A stretch of DNA of 64,000 bases, taken from the NCBI GenBank assembly GCA_028583405.1, contig CM053257.1, positions 31,553,071 to 31,617,070 of the forward strand, given 5' to 3'. The notes below the pieces were generated by a model. It did no database searches. It had not been told where the DNA came from and saw only the letters and a list, made by a program, of their open reading frames with translations. Both the position numbers and the translations under genes were made by a program. This document shows, piece after piece, positions 9,173 to 20,610 of the stretch. Each line of letters starts with the position of its first letter. Within the stretch, counting starts at the first letter, position 1. Origin of the DNA: Pogonophryne albipinna (Eukaryota > Chordata > Actinopteri > Perciformes > Artedidraconidae).

Positions 9173-12100
9173 TTAGCTGTCAAACTGCTTCATCATGAGC
9201 TTCCGGCTGACCTCGTATCCCAGGAACAACGCTCCGTTAGCAGGGAAGGTGCGCACCATGGTGGGGGTGAGACCGGAGTACAGTGCCCTCACTCCTAAAC
9301 AAAAACAGACAGCAAAGATTATTTTCTAAGTCAGGGATGTCCAAACTTTTTACAGAAAAATATTCGAAGGGCCGGGCCGCTCACTAGAGGTGAGGTATAC
9401 TGCCTCCTAAGTTAAGTTATAAGTTATCAAAATCAATCAAAAATAGGATAATGATACTTGAATCTGCTTTAAGAAAAATAAACAGCCTACATCCCAGCTC
9501 TCCAGAGGGTTTACAACAGGAGCCCCAGACTGATTATCATAAGAGGAAATAGGAAGGGTCAAGGTTGTTATGTAAATAAGTGAATGGCCTTTTTTATTAT
9601 CGACTTAGATTTGTTAGAACATATTTTCAAATGTAATTGACTGTATTGTAAATTGGGCTTATTAACACTACTGTGTAATATATGTTTACAGATATATTTA
9701 ATAAGTACAATACAAGAAAAGCTCAAGTTTCATTTGTGGGCCGTATTCAATTATACTTTTTGAATTTGCTGAGGGCCGATTCAAAATGTCCCCCGGGCCT
9801 TAGTTTGTCCCCCGGGCCTTAGTTTGGACACCCCTGTTCTAAATGAATGAATCCAAAAACTGCTAAAACATCACAAACTGATGATCAGAACTGCGACGCC
9901 TCCCACCTTCAGTACGAGCGATGGTCATGAAGGTCTTGAAAAACCCCGCCTGTTTGCCCATCATCGACATGACCTGGATCCGAGATTTGACGCAGTCCAT
10001 GGGATAAACAACGAGCCACAGACAGGCCCCCCCCAGACCCCCGCTGAACATGATGGGCATCACACCTTCAACACACACAATACATTAGATTTGAGGGAGT
10101 GGAAAGCAAATATGTATACGATAAAGAAAAGGAAAAATGATTCATATGGGAAGTACATCGTTTAAAGTCCAACAACGGTAACATTAGCAACCAGGTGATA
10201 AAGTGCGAGCCCCCTTGAAAAGCCTGACATGGAAAGTTTGCTTACATTGCATTTTTATGTCAGTGATTAACCAAAAAGGATCATAACTAGTGCTGTAAAC
10301 ATTAACACTTTAACTTATGTGATTAATCATCCTCCTGTTATGTCCGCACCAATGTTTAACATGAGTTATATGGCATTCAAATGGCACAAGCAACATGTAA
10401 TGCACTGACTGGAGACCACCTGGACATCAGGAAGAACCATCACTACCTCGGTGTAAAGACACAGCGGCACTCATTACTTAGGTGTGTTGAAAACAGAGAA
10501 AAGGTGTTGTGCTGAAGAGAAGCGGCAGAGAGAATATGTCCTGTGTTGCGCACAATATACAAAAGGGGAATCACTGCGACTCTCCGTGACAGCGACATGC
10601 CAATCATTCAGAAATCATGTTATGAAATTGCCAAAAAACGTCAGAAATATCCAACCAGTTTGTCGTGCATGTCTTCATTACAACACCACCTGTGTATGTT
10701 TTATCTCCCCCCAAATACAAGTATCACTATTGTCATCAAGGCGATAAATGTTTATATTGATTGACAGCACTAACTGAATTATAATTGGATGATTCCATTT
10801 TTTCAAAGATTCATAGGTTTTATTGCCATACGCACAAAGTACAGTGTAGAAATGGCAATGAAAAAGTAGTGCAAAAAGTCTTCATGTCAATAGAATATGG
10901 GATATGTACAAGAACAGAATATGAAATTAAATAATGTAAATTAAGACTAAATCAAATAATAATCAAGGTTTGTGCCAGTACCTATGTCGTCTTTTTCACA
11001 CTTCATGTAGTCTGCAAAGGTCGTGCGGCAGAGCTCGTAGGCCCCGAAGAAGCAGAAGTACCCGGGCACCTCTCTGGCGATGGTGGGGGTCAGACCCTGG
11101 AAGAAGCCCCGCGGCCCCTCAGCCCTCATGATGGATCTCACCACCGACCACACTGTGCTGCAGACAGAGCAGAGGAGCGTCAATGCACAAACACACACTG
11201 ACTACAAAAATATAAACAGATTAAAACATTTTCATGCATGACTTTATAAACAAAATATTGGGATGAACAGTTTTTGAGCGGTTCTGTTTTTACCTTCTCT
11301 AAATTACATTTTCAATATTCAGTTTTCATAACTTGGTCAATGATCCAAAAACAATAATGAATTCATAATTAAATGTGGTAAAAGGTCTAGATTTCTTAAG
11401 TTCCATATCGCTAAGTCTGAAACCAATTATCTTTATCATAAGAAACACAATATATCAAAACGTTTTGTAAAAAAATATTCTTTTACGATTATTAACCTTT
11501 AAAGGGGACACACTATTCATCATTTTCAGGTTCATATCTTTATTTAGTTCCTCTACTGCAGTGTTTCTCAAACTTTTTCATTCCAAGGACCACTTAACCA
11601 ATAAAAAAACACTCGCGGACCACCTAACTCCAATAATATCCAAAAACACATCGTTTTTTACAAATCGCCTGAAAATGGTACAAACGAGTGGCCACATGTG
11701 TGATGAAGGTGTTTATCTGGGCTATATCATGCACTCGAAAGTGAAACTTAAGCTCGCTCCATTGCGGAGATATTCCCGCGAGAGTGCGAAAAACTTAAAT
11801 GTATTTATTTATTTCAAATGTGACATTTTACCAATATACTCACGGACCACTAGGGGGTGCTCACGGACCACCAGTGGTCCGCGGACCACACTTTGAGAAT
11901 CACTGCTCTACTGAGACATGTCTCCATATTGGTTAGCTAGCCGGCTCTGTTGTGATTGGTCAACAGCTTAGAGATGTCCCGCCCCTTAGCCTATCGTATA
12001 GAGAGGCGAAGTCCCTCCCTCTCTGGGGGAGCTCCATGGGACTTTATTTCGGAAAAGTTATGCATTGAAGTCAATGGAGAGAGAAAGATTATCTTTTGAT

Positions 12101-14253
12101 CCCGTTTGAATTGTGTCACGAATTACACATATGATGTTTGTCAATTCAAAAGATAATTTTACGAGTCAAAAAAAGAAAAATGTGTCGTAAAACTGTGAAG
12201 TAACACATTTTTTGTGTGAAACCGCTCAATGAACTACATCTCCCGTCTCGCACCACACACCAAGACGGCCGTCACGTTGAAACATTTCACTTCTTTCTTT
12301 CAGAATGAGGCGAAAAATATTAAAAGAGGTGAAAATCACTACAAGTCTGGGCATGTTGAGAGCTGTACATACACACAAGGGGAGTTAGTCGGTTCCTAAG
12401 AGCCAGCATGCGGGACCGGGATTCTGGGATTTGTAGTCTTTCTTGTTGCGTATTTTTCATAGTCTTATATTTCAACAGTTTTACGACAAACTGTGACTTT
12501 TTTGACATGGAAATTATTTTTTAAGATTGACAAACATCATATGTGTAATTCATGGCACAATTCAAACGGGATGGAAAGATAATCTTTCTCTCTCCATTGA
12601 CTTCAATACATACTTTTTCTGAAATAAGGTCCCATGGAGGTCGCTGGAAGGGGAGGAACTTCGCCTCTCTATATTGTGTGGAAGTGCTAGCCAACAGAAG
12701 TGTGAGTGTTACATATTGATGTCATTATGTGACTGAAGTAAACCAAGGAGTCCAATGAAGGAGTTTCAGGCAGGGTAGAGTGTGTGGGAGAGAAACTCCC
12801 TCTTGAAGGGACTTTACCCTGTGCAGACCATTGACATGCACAAAGACCATACTACAGGAAAGGTAAACCCCCAAAAAGCATAATAAGGCCTCTTTAAAAT
12901 CACTTACTTATGGCTCTTTGCAATCTTGCCTGATAACTCCATTTCATACATGGCTTGCAGCCGACACTTGACCAGCTCAGTGGGGCAGAGGACTAGCGAG
13001 GAGAAAATGGATGCTATTGAGCCAGCACAAGCTTTCTGCACATTACTAGAAGAGAGCAAGGGATACACAGAAGACAGTTAGAGATCTCAAATGTACCTCA
13101 GGGAAATATTAGATTCAATGCAATAACAAAAAGGACAGCATAGTTAACCTGAGCACAGTCTCGTTGGGCAGACCAGCTGAGAGGCGGATGACCTGCTGGC
13201 AGAATCCGTAGCTCATGAAGAGCACGGAGTTCTCTGCGATGTTGGCCACCAGAGCGGGGGAGGTGCCTTGGTAGAGACCCCGCAGACCCACCTGTTTGTA
13301 GGTGGACGTGACGCAGTGGATGAAACCCCGGTACAGATTAGGAAAGGTCTGCATCTTGACCTTTGCGGTGTCGAGAGGCTGCCCACTGAACACACATGCA
13401 GCCCCCCCTGAGAGGAAGACAGTGGGAAAAGAGAAAGAACATGAAGAAACGGAATATGAATGTCACACTAGCACAGTGACCAAGTGTCTCTGTTTTAACT
13501 AATCACATGTATGTAAGAAAAAACAAAGCTAGTTTAAACTTCTGTATTTTAGTGATGTGGTTCTGTTTTAGGCCAGTTGTACTCAGTTGGTTTTTTAACT
13601 GTTATTTATTTTCTTCCCCCCCTTTTTTTCTTTCTTATTCTTTCCTTTATTTTATAATTTTTTCTTTTTAATTTTTTCCTGTTTTCTTATTTGTTCTTCT
13701 TTATTCTTTTCACTTGGTCTTTCACAACATCTTTTTTTTCCTTACCTTTTTTACTATTATTTTTGTTTGTTTTTCTATGTTCCTGTCTTCAAGAGAGACA
13801 GGGCTTGACAAGGCAAGGCAAGGCAAGGCAAGTTTATTTATATAGCACCTTTCAACACAAGGCAATTCAAAGTGCTTTACAAAAAAAAGAAAAAAAAAAA
13901 AAAAAAAAAAGAAAGACATTAAGAAAATGGCATTTAAAATCAGTCATTAAAAAGAAAAGCTAATAAAATAAACATTAAAAGAAAAAATACATGGATAAAA
14001 TGTGTTGCAATCAACTGAATGGGTCAAAGAGTCAATGTGGAGAAATGAGGCGGAAAAACACCGGAGTCATCAGAAGCTCCTGCTGTGTCAGACAAGGCTT
14101 GTTTGGATAAGCAGTGGAAAGGCAGCCTGGTTTACTTTAAAGAGATTCAATATTGTTTGCTTGCTCTGTTTTAGAGAAGAGTTTAGCAGTTACTGTACCT
14201 ATGGCTCCTGCAGAGAGGTCAATGGCGGCCTGGACCGCCGGGTGAGGGGCCAT
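9173..14253 (-). CDS. slc25a15: Mitochondrial ornithine carrier SLC25A15 (ORNT1), complete, six coding exons
   Basis: Exons on the minus strand: 14253-14199, 13407-13149, 13045-12908, 11157-10982, 10065-9907, 9294-9173. They total 909 nt (302 residues plus stop) with matching phases at all five GT-AG introns; the human protein has 301 residues. It exchanges ornithine and citrulline across the inner mitochondrial membrane for the urea cycle. The three carrier repeats each keep the signature: [11 protein letters not shown] (exon 2), [11 protein letters not shown] (exon 3), [11 protein letters not shown] (exon 5). The family-specific stretches [32 protein letters not shown] and [17 protein letters not shown] leave little doubt. 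The start ATG at 14253-14251 opens [17 protein letters not shown], aligned with the usual N-terminus. There is no stop or frameshift. Introns contain hAT and TTAA elements; the gene converges on the TM4SF-type gene. Confidence 0.97.
9332..9836. mobile_element. hAT MITE (family H), copy 1, in slc25a15 intron 5
   Basis: The ends are CAGGGATGTCCAAACTTTT and TTTGGACACCCCTG, flanked by TTCTAAGT (9324-9331) and TTCTAAAT (9837-9844), a 7/8 target duplication. CAGGGGTG-type ends with 8-bp duplications are diagnostic of hAT. The family recurs, inverted, at 28781-29328. The 14-bp CCCCCGGGCCTTAG is repeated near the right end. Confidence 0.85.
10803..10880 (-). repeat. LINE/SINE 3'-end fragment in slc25a15 intron 4
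   Basis: Reads as a relative of the family whose tail is CCTTGAA (other copies at 15350, 24121, 54530 and 63250). It is a short degraded fragment. Confidence 0.4.
11503..12893. mobile_element. TTAA-flanked foldback element in slc25a15 intron 3
   Basis: It is bounded by TTAA at 11499-11502 and 12894-12897, with ends AAGGGGACACACTATT and AATAAGGCCTCT. Long inverted arms (about 12030-12180 against 12480-12650; both contain ACATATGATGTTTGTCAAT or its complement) can form a large hairpin. A hAT element (11559-11905) is inserted in the left part. The right edge is only 10 bp from the 5' splice site of exon 3. Confidence 0.7.
11559..11905. mobile_element. hAT MITE with perfect 8-bp duplication
   Basis: The ends are CAGTGTTTCTCAAACTTTTT and CTTTGAGAATCACTG. 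CTCTACTG is present exactly on both sides (11551-11558 and 11906-11913). At 347 bp it encodes no transposase. It carries repeated CGGACCAC words and a CTCF-like CCACTAGGGGGTGC near 11848-11861. The perfect duplication suggests a younger insertion than its host element. Confidence 0.9.
13809..13916 (-). repeat. LINE 3' end with GGCAA tail in slc25a15 intron 1
   Basis: On the minus strand it reads GTAAAGCACTTTGAATTGCC, then a TATATAAATAAA segment and a short GCCTT repeat. This is the familiar 3' end of a fish LINE family. A poly(A)-rich stretch (13880-13910) is adjacent. Confidence 0.6.
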
Positions 14254-14523
14254 GGCGTCCGAGTAGTTTTCAGAAGAGGTTTCTCTTTCTCTCAGCTACC
14301 TAGTTAAAAAAAACAAATGCATGTTCTTGAGGCTCCAATCCCTGCTACGTCATATTAAAGCAGTGCAATTACTGTAAACATAAAAAGGAACATAACCAGT
14401 CATTTGTTTTCTTAAAACATTACACAGAGAATATGGGCATGTTTCCACACAGTTATCAGGCAGACAACACAGCAACAACAGCAAGGTTATAAAGTTCACT
14501 CCAATAAAACCTGCCCTCCTACG

Positions 14524-15020
14524 TGACAATCAGAGGTGGAGAAGTACTCAGATCTTGTACTTGAGTAAAAGTAGAAGTACCAGAGTGTAGGAATATCGTT
14601 ACAAGTAAAAGGCATGCATTCAAAAGGTTAATCAAGTAAAAGTACAAAAGTATTAGCATCAAAATATAATTAAAGTACAAAAGTAAAAGTAGTGATTGTG
14701 CAGATTGGTCCATTTCAGAATAATATATATGATATGTTTTATAATGATTGATCATGAAAGTGTTCTCAAAGCAGGTAAAGGTGCAGCTAGTTTGAATGAC
14801 TTTGTATACTGCAGGGTAGCTTGTGAATTTACTCCAGGTGGAACTAAAGTCTGATTTAACACTTGATTAGATTTCACATCATTCATCCAGATCTGTAAAG
14901 TAACTAAAGTCTGATTTAACACTTGATTATATTTCACACCATTAATCCAAATCTGTAAAGTAAGGTATTAAATAAATGTAGTTGAGTAAAAGTACACCAT
15001 TTACCTCTGAATTGTAGTGG
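14524..15020 (-). repeat. ACTCAAGTA-type repeat, copy 2
   Basis: Reverse orientation of the copy at 5336. It contains an internal duplication of about 62 bp (ACTAAAGTCTGATTTAACAC occurs twice, 14844 and 14904). It stops abruptly at about 15020, where the 152-bp satellite starts. Confidence 0.75.
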
Positions 15021-15021
15021 A

Positions 15022-15345
15022 AACATGAGCTTATTTCTTCAATACCTTCCAGGTCATGTGACTTAATGACTCAAAATCAATGCTGGGTCAAAGAACTACA
15101 CTGGCTGCATAGGACACACCTCTTTTTATTGCATTTTAAAACTCTAAATATTTTATATTAATATTTTGATGGAAAAATTAGCTTATTTCTTCAATACCTT
15201 CCAGGTCATGTGACCTAATCACTCAAAATCAGTGCTGGGTCAAAGAACTACACTGGCTACATAGGACACACCTCTTTTTATTGCATATTAACACTCTAAA
15301 TATTTTTATATTAATATTTGTATGCGAAAATGAGCATATTGCTTC
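15022..15345 (-). repeat. 152-bp satellite, array A (about two units, inverted)
   Basis: Two units carrying TTATTTCTTCAATACCTTCC, GGTCATGTGAC and GACACACCTCTTTTTATTGC. They are the reverse complement of the units in array B (22671-23230). A diverged partial unit with the same CTGTCATGTGAC word occurs at about 15935-16024. Confidence 0.85.
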
Positions 15346-15349
15346 AATG

Positions 15350-15437
15350 GAGGAGCCTGTGACCTAAGATGTTCATTGTCATAACTACACTGTAGCTATG
15401 TTCGTATGACAAATAAAAACCTTGAACCTTGATTAAT
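15350..15437 (+). repeat. LINE/SINE 3'-end fragment with CCTTGAA tail
   Basis: Contains ATAACTACACTGTAGCTATG and ends CCTTGAACCTTGA. Similar ends are at 24121 and 54530 (minus) and 63250 (plus), so this is a recurrent family. Confidence 0.6.
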
Positions 15438-15522
15438 GAATTAAAGTGCTACTTGTTGTTTTGCCGGCTGACCGGCTGGTCCTGTGGCTCGTCTTTTTTT
15501 TGGTAACTAGCTGATGCTCAAT

Positions 15523-15675
15523 CTAATCCTGTTCTTCAAAGTCACTGTCAGACTCAGAATTCTCAGAAATGTGACCCTCACATTCTGATACACCTTCCTC
15601 TACATCATCATCACATGGTTCTCTCTCTTCCAAAATCATTGGCAAGGCCCTCTGAGCAGAGAATAATTTGGCCAT
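15523..15675 (-). pseudogene. piggyBac-type transposase N-terminal remnant
   Basis: Minus-strand ORF of 50 codons starting MAKLFSAQRALPMILEE and continuing with an acidic Ser/Asp-rich stretch (ENSESDSDFEEQD) before a stop. The start FSAQRAL with a following acidic tract resembles the N-terminus of fish piggyBac-derived proteins. The catalytic domain is absent. Family call is from motif memory. Confidence 0.45.
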
Positions 15676-16336
15676 CTTGATCAGTTGTGATAAGACACAC
15701 ACACACACATACAATTTCCACACTTGTGTTAGCCCTGAACATCCTGTTTGTAATATAAATGTGTAGGGGGGGTGTACAGTGGGTGGTCATTGAAAATGTG
15801 TTCTGATATATGTTCTTCACAGAAAATTAGCCAACGCCATTGAGTGTGAGGTTGAACAAATAATTTATCATATCATTTTTCTTTAGATAAACAATGAAAC
15901 ATTATACAAGGGTTAATATTAATTAATTTTTCTATGGGAAATTCTGTTTATTTTTTCAATAGCTTCTCTGTCATGTGACCGAAAGTCACACTCAATTTTG
16001 TTTTAACAGCTTCTCTGTCATGTGACATAGAAGCCCAGGGATGTGTGTTTGGCTGGACAAGTAAGGAAAGAACGAGGGCATATGGAGTGGAGACCATCAC
16101 GTTTCCCAAAGTAACCCCATTTAGTAGTGCTCCTCCATGGCTTTTCCCAGAAGCTAAAATAGATAGAGTATTGCAGAAAGGAAAAAAGAGTGGCAAATAA
16201 ATGAAGTGGGAATTAAAACAAGTATGTATCTGAACGAAAAGTACTACAATTACCTACAAATGTACACAGATGCATCTAACAGGCATGAAAACGGGTCAGG
16301 GGTGAAAAAGGTGAGAAGGATATTATCCCTCTAGGG

Positions 16337-17748
16337 CAGGGGTGCCCAACCTTTTTTGAACCGAGAGCTACTTTTAAAGTTGCCAGTCTGCCGAGATCTA
16401 CCAATCCAAATAGAGAGGCGTAGCCATTACTGACAGCCTACTACCAGATAAATACACACTTCTACTTGTATAAAACTGACCTTTGTGATTACTGCAGATC
16501 CTTTATCTTACCTCTTTCTAATCTACACACATACAAGTATTTAACTGAAGTTACACAACAGTGTTGTTGATACAGAGTTGGAGTTTATTCACACGTCACA
16601 TACTACAGTGGGTAATGTTTTCCAGAAACATTGAACAGTGCTGCCACATGTGACACAGGAAAAAAGAAAAGACTCTGAACCCTTTCTTTGCCATTATATA
16701 AAAATAGTGTTGCTACAAAAGTTTAAATTAGGCTTACTAATAAGACAACTCAGATCTGAAGCTACACAGGAGTCTGCTGCAACAGTGCAATAAAAAAGAC
16801 AAAATTAATAGAATCAAACCCTTTTTTTGTTGCATTTTAGTAAATTATAAAAAGAAATGCCTTTTAAATAGGATGCAAGCAACACTAGTTTCTTAACCTG
16901 AATTGATAATAGACTATAATCAATTTAAGTTTGCATTCTTATACCATTTTGTACAATAATTATAATGAATAAGTTCAAACAAACTAAAACTTACAGCTGA
17001 TTAATAACGGTATGTAACTTGAGTTTTTATCATATCAAAAACCTGTTGAAATGCTACTGTTATTTTTATTACGCATCGGCAGCCTCCAGGAATGCTTCTT
17101 TCACAACTTCGCCGTCTTTGAAAGACTTCATGTGTTTCGCAAGAACGTGACTGACACGATAAGATGCTCTGGAGCAGCCTTGCTCTTGTTGTTGGGCCTG
17201 GTGAAAATTGACTGCTGTGCATTTAGCTGTCCTTTCAGGCCCCTCCCCTTTTGGGAGCGTAGGGCAGAATTAGGAGGGAATTCCGTCTCGTAGCGTTTGT
17301 GCACTGTTTTGAAATGCCGCTCCTAAATTACCCTTCTTCGATAAAGCCACGCTCGCATTGCAGATGAGACAGATGGACTTTGAATTGGAATAGATACACA
17401 AATAATCATCCTCCCACTCGGAGTGAAAATTATATATGTGTTGCTTCTGCCATAATTGCGGTCTTGTGTGTGTGCGGACTGTCACTCCTGGTGTTGACAC
17501 GGACAACGTTAGCGAACTAGTGCACTGCCCACTGCCCACCAGCCACGCCCCGACACATGGGGTCACGCCGGCCAATCACAAAGCTTTGATGCGTTCAAGT
17601 GCATTATTCTGGCACAGGAAGATTATTTTATAGGACATTAACGATAAAACAGAATATTGTTGTTCTATTTTTAGACACATCTCGCGATCGACTGGGAATC
17701 TCCCCGCGATCGACCGGTCGATCGCGATCGACCGGTTGGGCACCCCTG
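16337..17748 (-). mobile_element. hAT element (Charlie/GTF2IRD2-like) with transposase N-terminal remnant
   Basis: Ends CAGGGGTGCCCAACC and GGTTGGGCACCCCTG; CTCTAGGG is perfectly duplicated (16329-16336 and 17749-17756). On the minus strand a BED-like zinc finger start is visible: FHSEWEDDYLCIYSNSKSIC then LICNASVALSKKGNL (about 17440-17320). In other frames, remnants continue to about 17050 (QQSIFTRPNNKSKAA, then SLSKTAKL). This resembles the vertebrate transposase family that also gave GTF2IRD2 and related proteins. The catalytic and C-terminal dimerisation parts are missing, so this is an internally deleted, frameshifted copy. The remaining internal sequence is non-coding. Confidence 0.85.
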
Positions 17749-18224
17749 CTCTAGGGGGGTCCGGGGGCATGCTCCCCGGGAAGAAAATGTTGAATATTCC
17801 ATATTTTAAAGCATCAATCTGATGCATTTTGAGATGCATTTTTTTGCCAACGTGGGGAGAGCTGGAGAAACTTAACTTCAGCCATGAGTCAAAAATATTA
17901 TGGCCTCCTTACTAAGTATTATCAGGGATACAAACTCATCAGGTATGGAAAAGGTGACAAGGACCCGAGCCCCCGACCCCACGGAATATCGGCTTTAAAA
18001 TGAGGAATAACAGGATGTTAGCAGTCAGAACAACTAAAGCAGCAGTGTTAATAATAACAGAAACGCTAAAGAGTCACATCTAATAGAAATATATAAAAGC
18101 ATTTATTTTAATTGTGTAGCAGTCAGTTTATAATTTTGGCAGCACTGTTGAGCATTTTGAAAATCTATTTCCATGCCTCTGTGCAAGGCTTAGTCTTTCT
18201 ATCTTTATGGCATCTGGTGTAAAG

Positions 18225-19015
18225 TAACTAAATTCATAAACTCAAGTACTATACTTGGGTACAATTTTGAGATACTTGTACTTTATTTAAGTATTTCAAT
18301 GTTTTGCTACTTTGTTCTTCTTCTCCACTTCAGTTCAGAGGTACATGGTGTACTTTGACTCCACTACATGTATTAATACCTTTAGTTACTTTACAGATGT
18401 GGATGAATGATGTGAAATCTAATCAAGTGTTAAATCAGACTTTAGTTCCACCTGGAGTAAATCCACAAGCTACCCTGCAGTATACAAAGTCATTCAAACT
18501 AGCTGCACCTTTACCAGCTTTGAGAACACTTTCATGATCAATCATTATAAAACATATCATATATATTATTCTGAAATTGACCTATCTGCACAACGACTAT
18601 TTTACTGTCGCTACTTTCACTATATTTTGATGAGAATACTTTTCTACTTTTACTTGAGGAACATTTTGAATGCAGTACTTTTACTAACAGAGTATTCCTA
18701 CACTCTGGTACTTCTACTTTTACTCAAGTACAAGATCTGAGTATTTCTGCTTTTAATCAAGTACAAGATCTGAGTACTTCTACTTTTAATCAAGTACAAG
18801 ACCTGAGTACTTCTACTTTTAATCAAGTACAAGATCTGAGTATTTCTGCTTTTAATCAAGTACAAGACCTGAGTACTTCTACTTTTAATCAAGTACAAGA
18901 TCTGAGTATTTCCGCTTTTAATCAAGTACAAGATCTGAGTACTTCTACTTTTAATCAAGTACAAGATCTGAGTGCTTCTACTTTTACTCAAGTACAAGAT
19001 CTATACTTATACTAC
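18225..19015 (+). repeat. ACTCAAGTA-type repeat, copy 3, with expanded end
   Basis: Same family as 5336. Its right end has become a minisatellite (see 18693-18998). It is inserted in the 6-bp-duplication element. Confidence 0.75.
18693..18998. repeat. 33-bp minisatellite, about nine units
   Basis: The unit GAGTACTTCTACTTTTAATC + AAGTACAAGATCT is repeated about nine times. 33 bp is 11 codons, so one minus-strand frame stays open with an 11-residue repeat (LIKSRSTQILY). The unit equals the terminal sequence of the ACTCAAGTA repeat, so the array arose by amplifying a transposon end. The ORF is not a gene. Confidence 0.9.
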
Positions 19016-20610
19016 CTCCGTTTATAGCCTATGAAAAAAAAACTATTAGAAAACGAAGGCTAAAGCTAACGTTAGCAGATAGTGACAATGTATGCTAGTT
19101 AGCCAGCTCAACGATAATATGGCGACAGAAAAACTTTTCAGTTTACATCACGCTCTGCCGCTCCGACAGCGAGCCCTGCTCTGAACACCTGAACGGCCCG
19201 TTCTAACAGCTGTTCATCAGCGGTCCAGTCTGTACCACAGTGACTCCGGACCGCACAGTTAATATTAACGAACGCACTCGTAGGTAATGTGGCTGCTGAA
19301 GCTAGACCATCATCGCGGAGCAGCAGAGCCGACAGGCAGGAAGACTCGAGCACACAGCTCGCGCTGCATTATAATATATAAAAAAAGAACACCATGCGTG
19401 TCATGATGGCACATAACAGCTCGCGGCCGCAGATTACTCCGGGTCCCAGACCCCCCCATACCCCAAAAATATTTTTATTGCAGATCTACATGAATCACAC
19501 AAACGACCTATTTTGGATTCAAAACGGCGAATTTCGCCGAAAGGTGAGTGATTTTCATGCCTGATCTAAGAACAAAGAAGAGTGTGTTGGAGTTGGTATA
19601 TACATCCCAGACTTTAAAATATCGATCTCAAAAAGAGCGTCTGATCAATTATCAGTATAGCAGAAATGCTGGCTGTAATAATAGGATTACAGTGGGTTGA
19701 AGAGGTCAGACCAGATAGGGTGGTGATATGCACAGATTCATTGTCCATATTAAAAAGCATACAGTCAACAACATCAACTGCCAGAGAAGACATTCTCATA
19801 GAACTTAATCATAACCTGTCAAGACTTCACAAAGGCGGTATAGATCTGCAGTTCTGCTGGGTGCCTGGGGGTGAAAGGGAACGAGTGTGCTGATAAATTA
19901 GCAAAAAGTGCACTCCAAAAGCAAATAACATTACCAGTTCAACTTGGAAAAGGAGAAGGAAAAGCAGTAATTAAGAAAAAAGGGATGGAGATCTGGCAGA
20001 AAAGGTGGGAGAAAGACCAGAAAGGCAAAGAGTATCATAAAGTTCAAAAGACAATTACAATCAATATTTATAAAGAAAGAAACAGAAGGGAGGAAATCAT
20101 GATAGCTAGACTCAGACTAAATCACACAGCTTTGAATGGTACACTGTATATCATGGGGAAAAGTGACAGCGACAAGTGTGGGAGCTGTGGAGTTAAAGAA
20201 CATGTAGAACATATCTTGTTACATTGTGACACCTATAAAGCGGAAAGAGAAAAACAAAAGGATAACGTTTTAGAGGCAGAGAGGGAATGGAGTGTGGTTG
20301 GTGTTTTGGGAACAAAAGGAGAGGGAGCTACCAGAAAGGCACTGTTTACCTTCCTGAGTGAAACTTGGGTAGGAAAAATAATTTAACATTAGGTCAGGAA
20401 AGATCATAGGTTTTTTATTTTGTTTTATTTATTTTATGTTTTTTTTATTGGATCATAGATACGTCCATGAGTTAAGACATGGAATGATATGATTCACACT
20501 CATGTACAGGTGGCGGTATGCACCTTTAAAGTTGTTTGCAATACGCCAAAAATCGAGAGAAGAAGACGTAGAAGACATTTTAGAAACCAGATCACATTGT
20601 TTGATCTAAA

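Larger units (their letters stand above)
16280..19563. mobile_element. 3.3-kb DNA element with 6-bp target duplication, inside the LINE
   Basis: The ends are CAGGCATGAAAA and TTTTCATGCCTG. ATCTAA is perfectly duplicated at 16274-16279 and 19564-19569. Removing the element and one ATCTAA joins the LINE RNase H frame exactly through TDASKNKEE. I see no intact transposase. It hosts a hAT element (16337-17748) and an ACTCAAGTA repeat (18225-19015), so its own sequence is only about 1.1 kb, including a GC-rich part at 19050-19540. A 6-bp duplication fits some hAT lineages or Dada, but the superfamily is open. Confidence 0.8.
16034..20565 (+). mobile_element. I/Nimb-type LINE, 5'-truncated, split by a 3.3-kb DNA element
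   Basis: LINE parts are 16034-16279 and 19570-20565, flanked by ACATAGAAG (16025-16033) and ACGTAGAAG (20566-20574), an 8/9 duplication. The left part encodes the RT-RNase H linker (PWLFPEAKIDRVLQKG) and, at about 16267-16278, the first RNase H aspartate (TDAS). The right part continues with YIPDFKIS, the Glu in AEMLAVI, the Asp in CTDSLS and the last Asp in GNECADKLAK. A CCHC-like motif, CGSCGVKEHVEHILLHC, follows. The ORF ends at 20384-20386. At least three frameshifts or stops (about 16200, 19653, 19875) make it dead. The 3' end with GAGAGAAGAAG fits I/Nimb elements. Confidence 0.85.

Noticed and set aside
18698..18997. 99-codon ORF with an 11-residue repeat, minus strand
   Set aside because: 33-bp minisatellite derived from a transposon end; period is a multiple of three by chance.
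19138..19353. 71-codon minus-strand ORF in a GC-rich segment
   Set aside because: Located within the 6-bp-TSD element; no transposase motif could be recognised.
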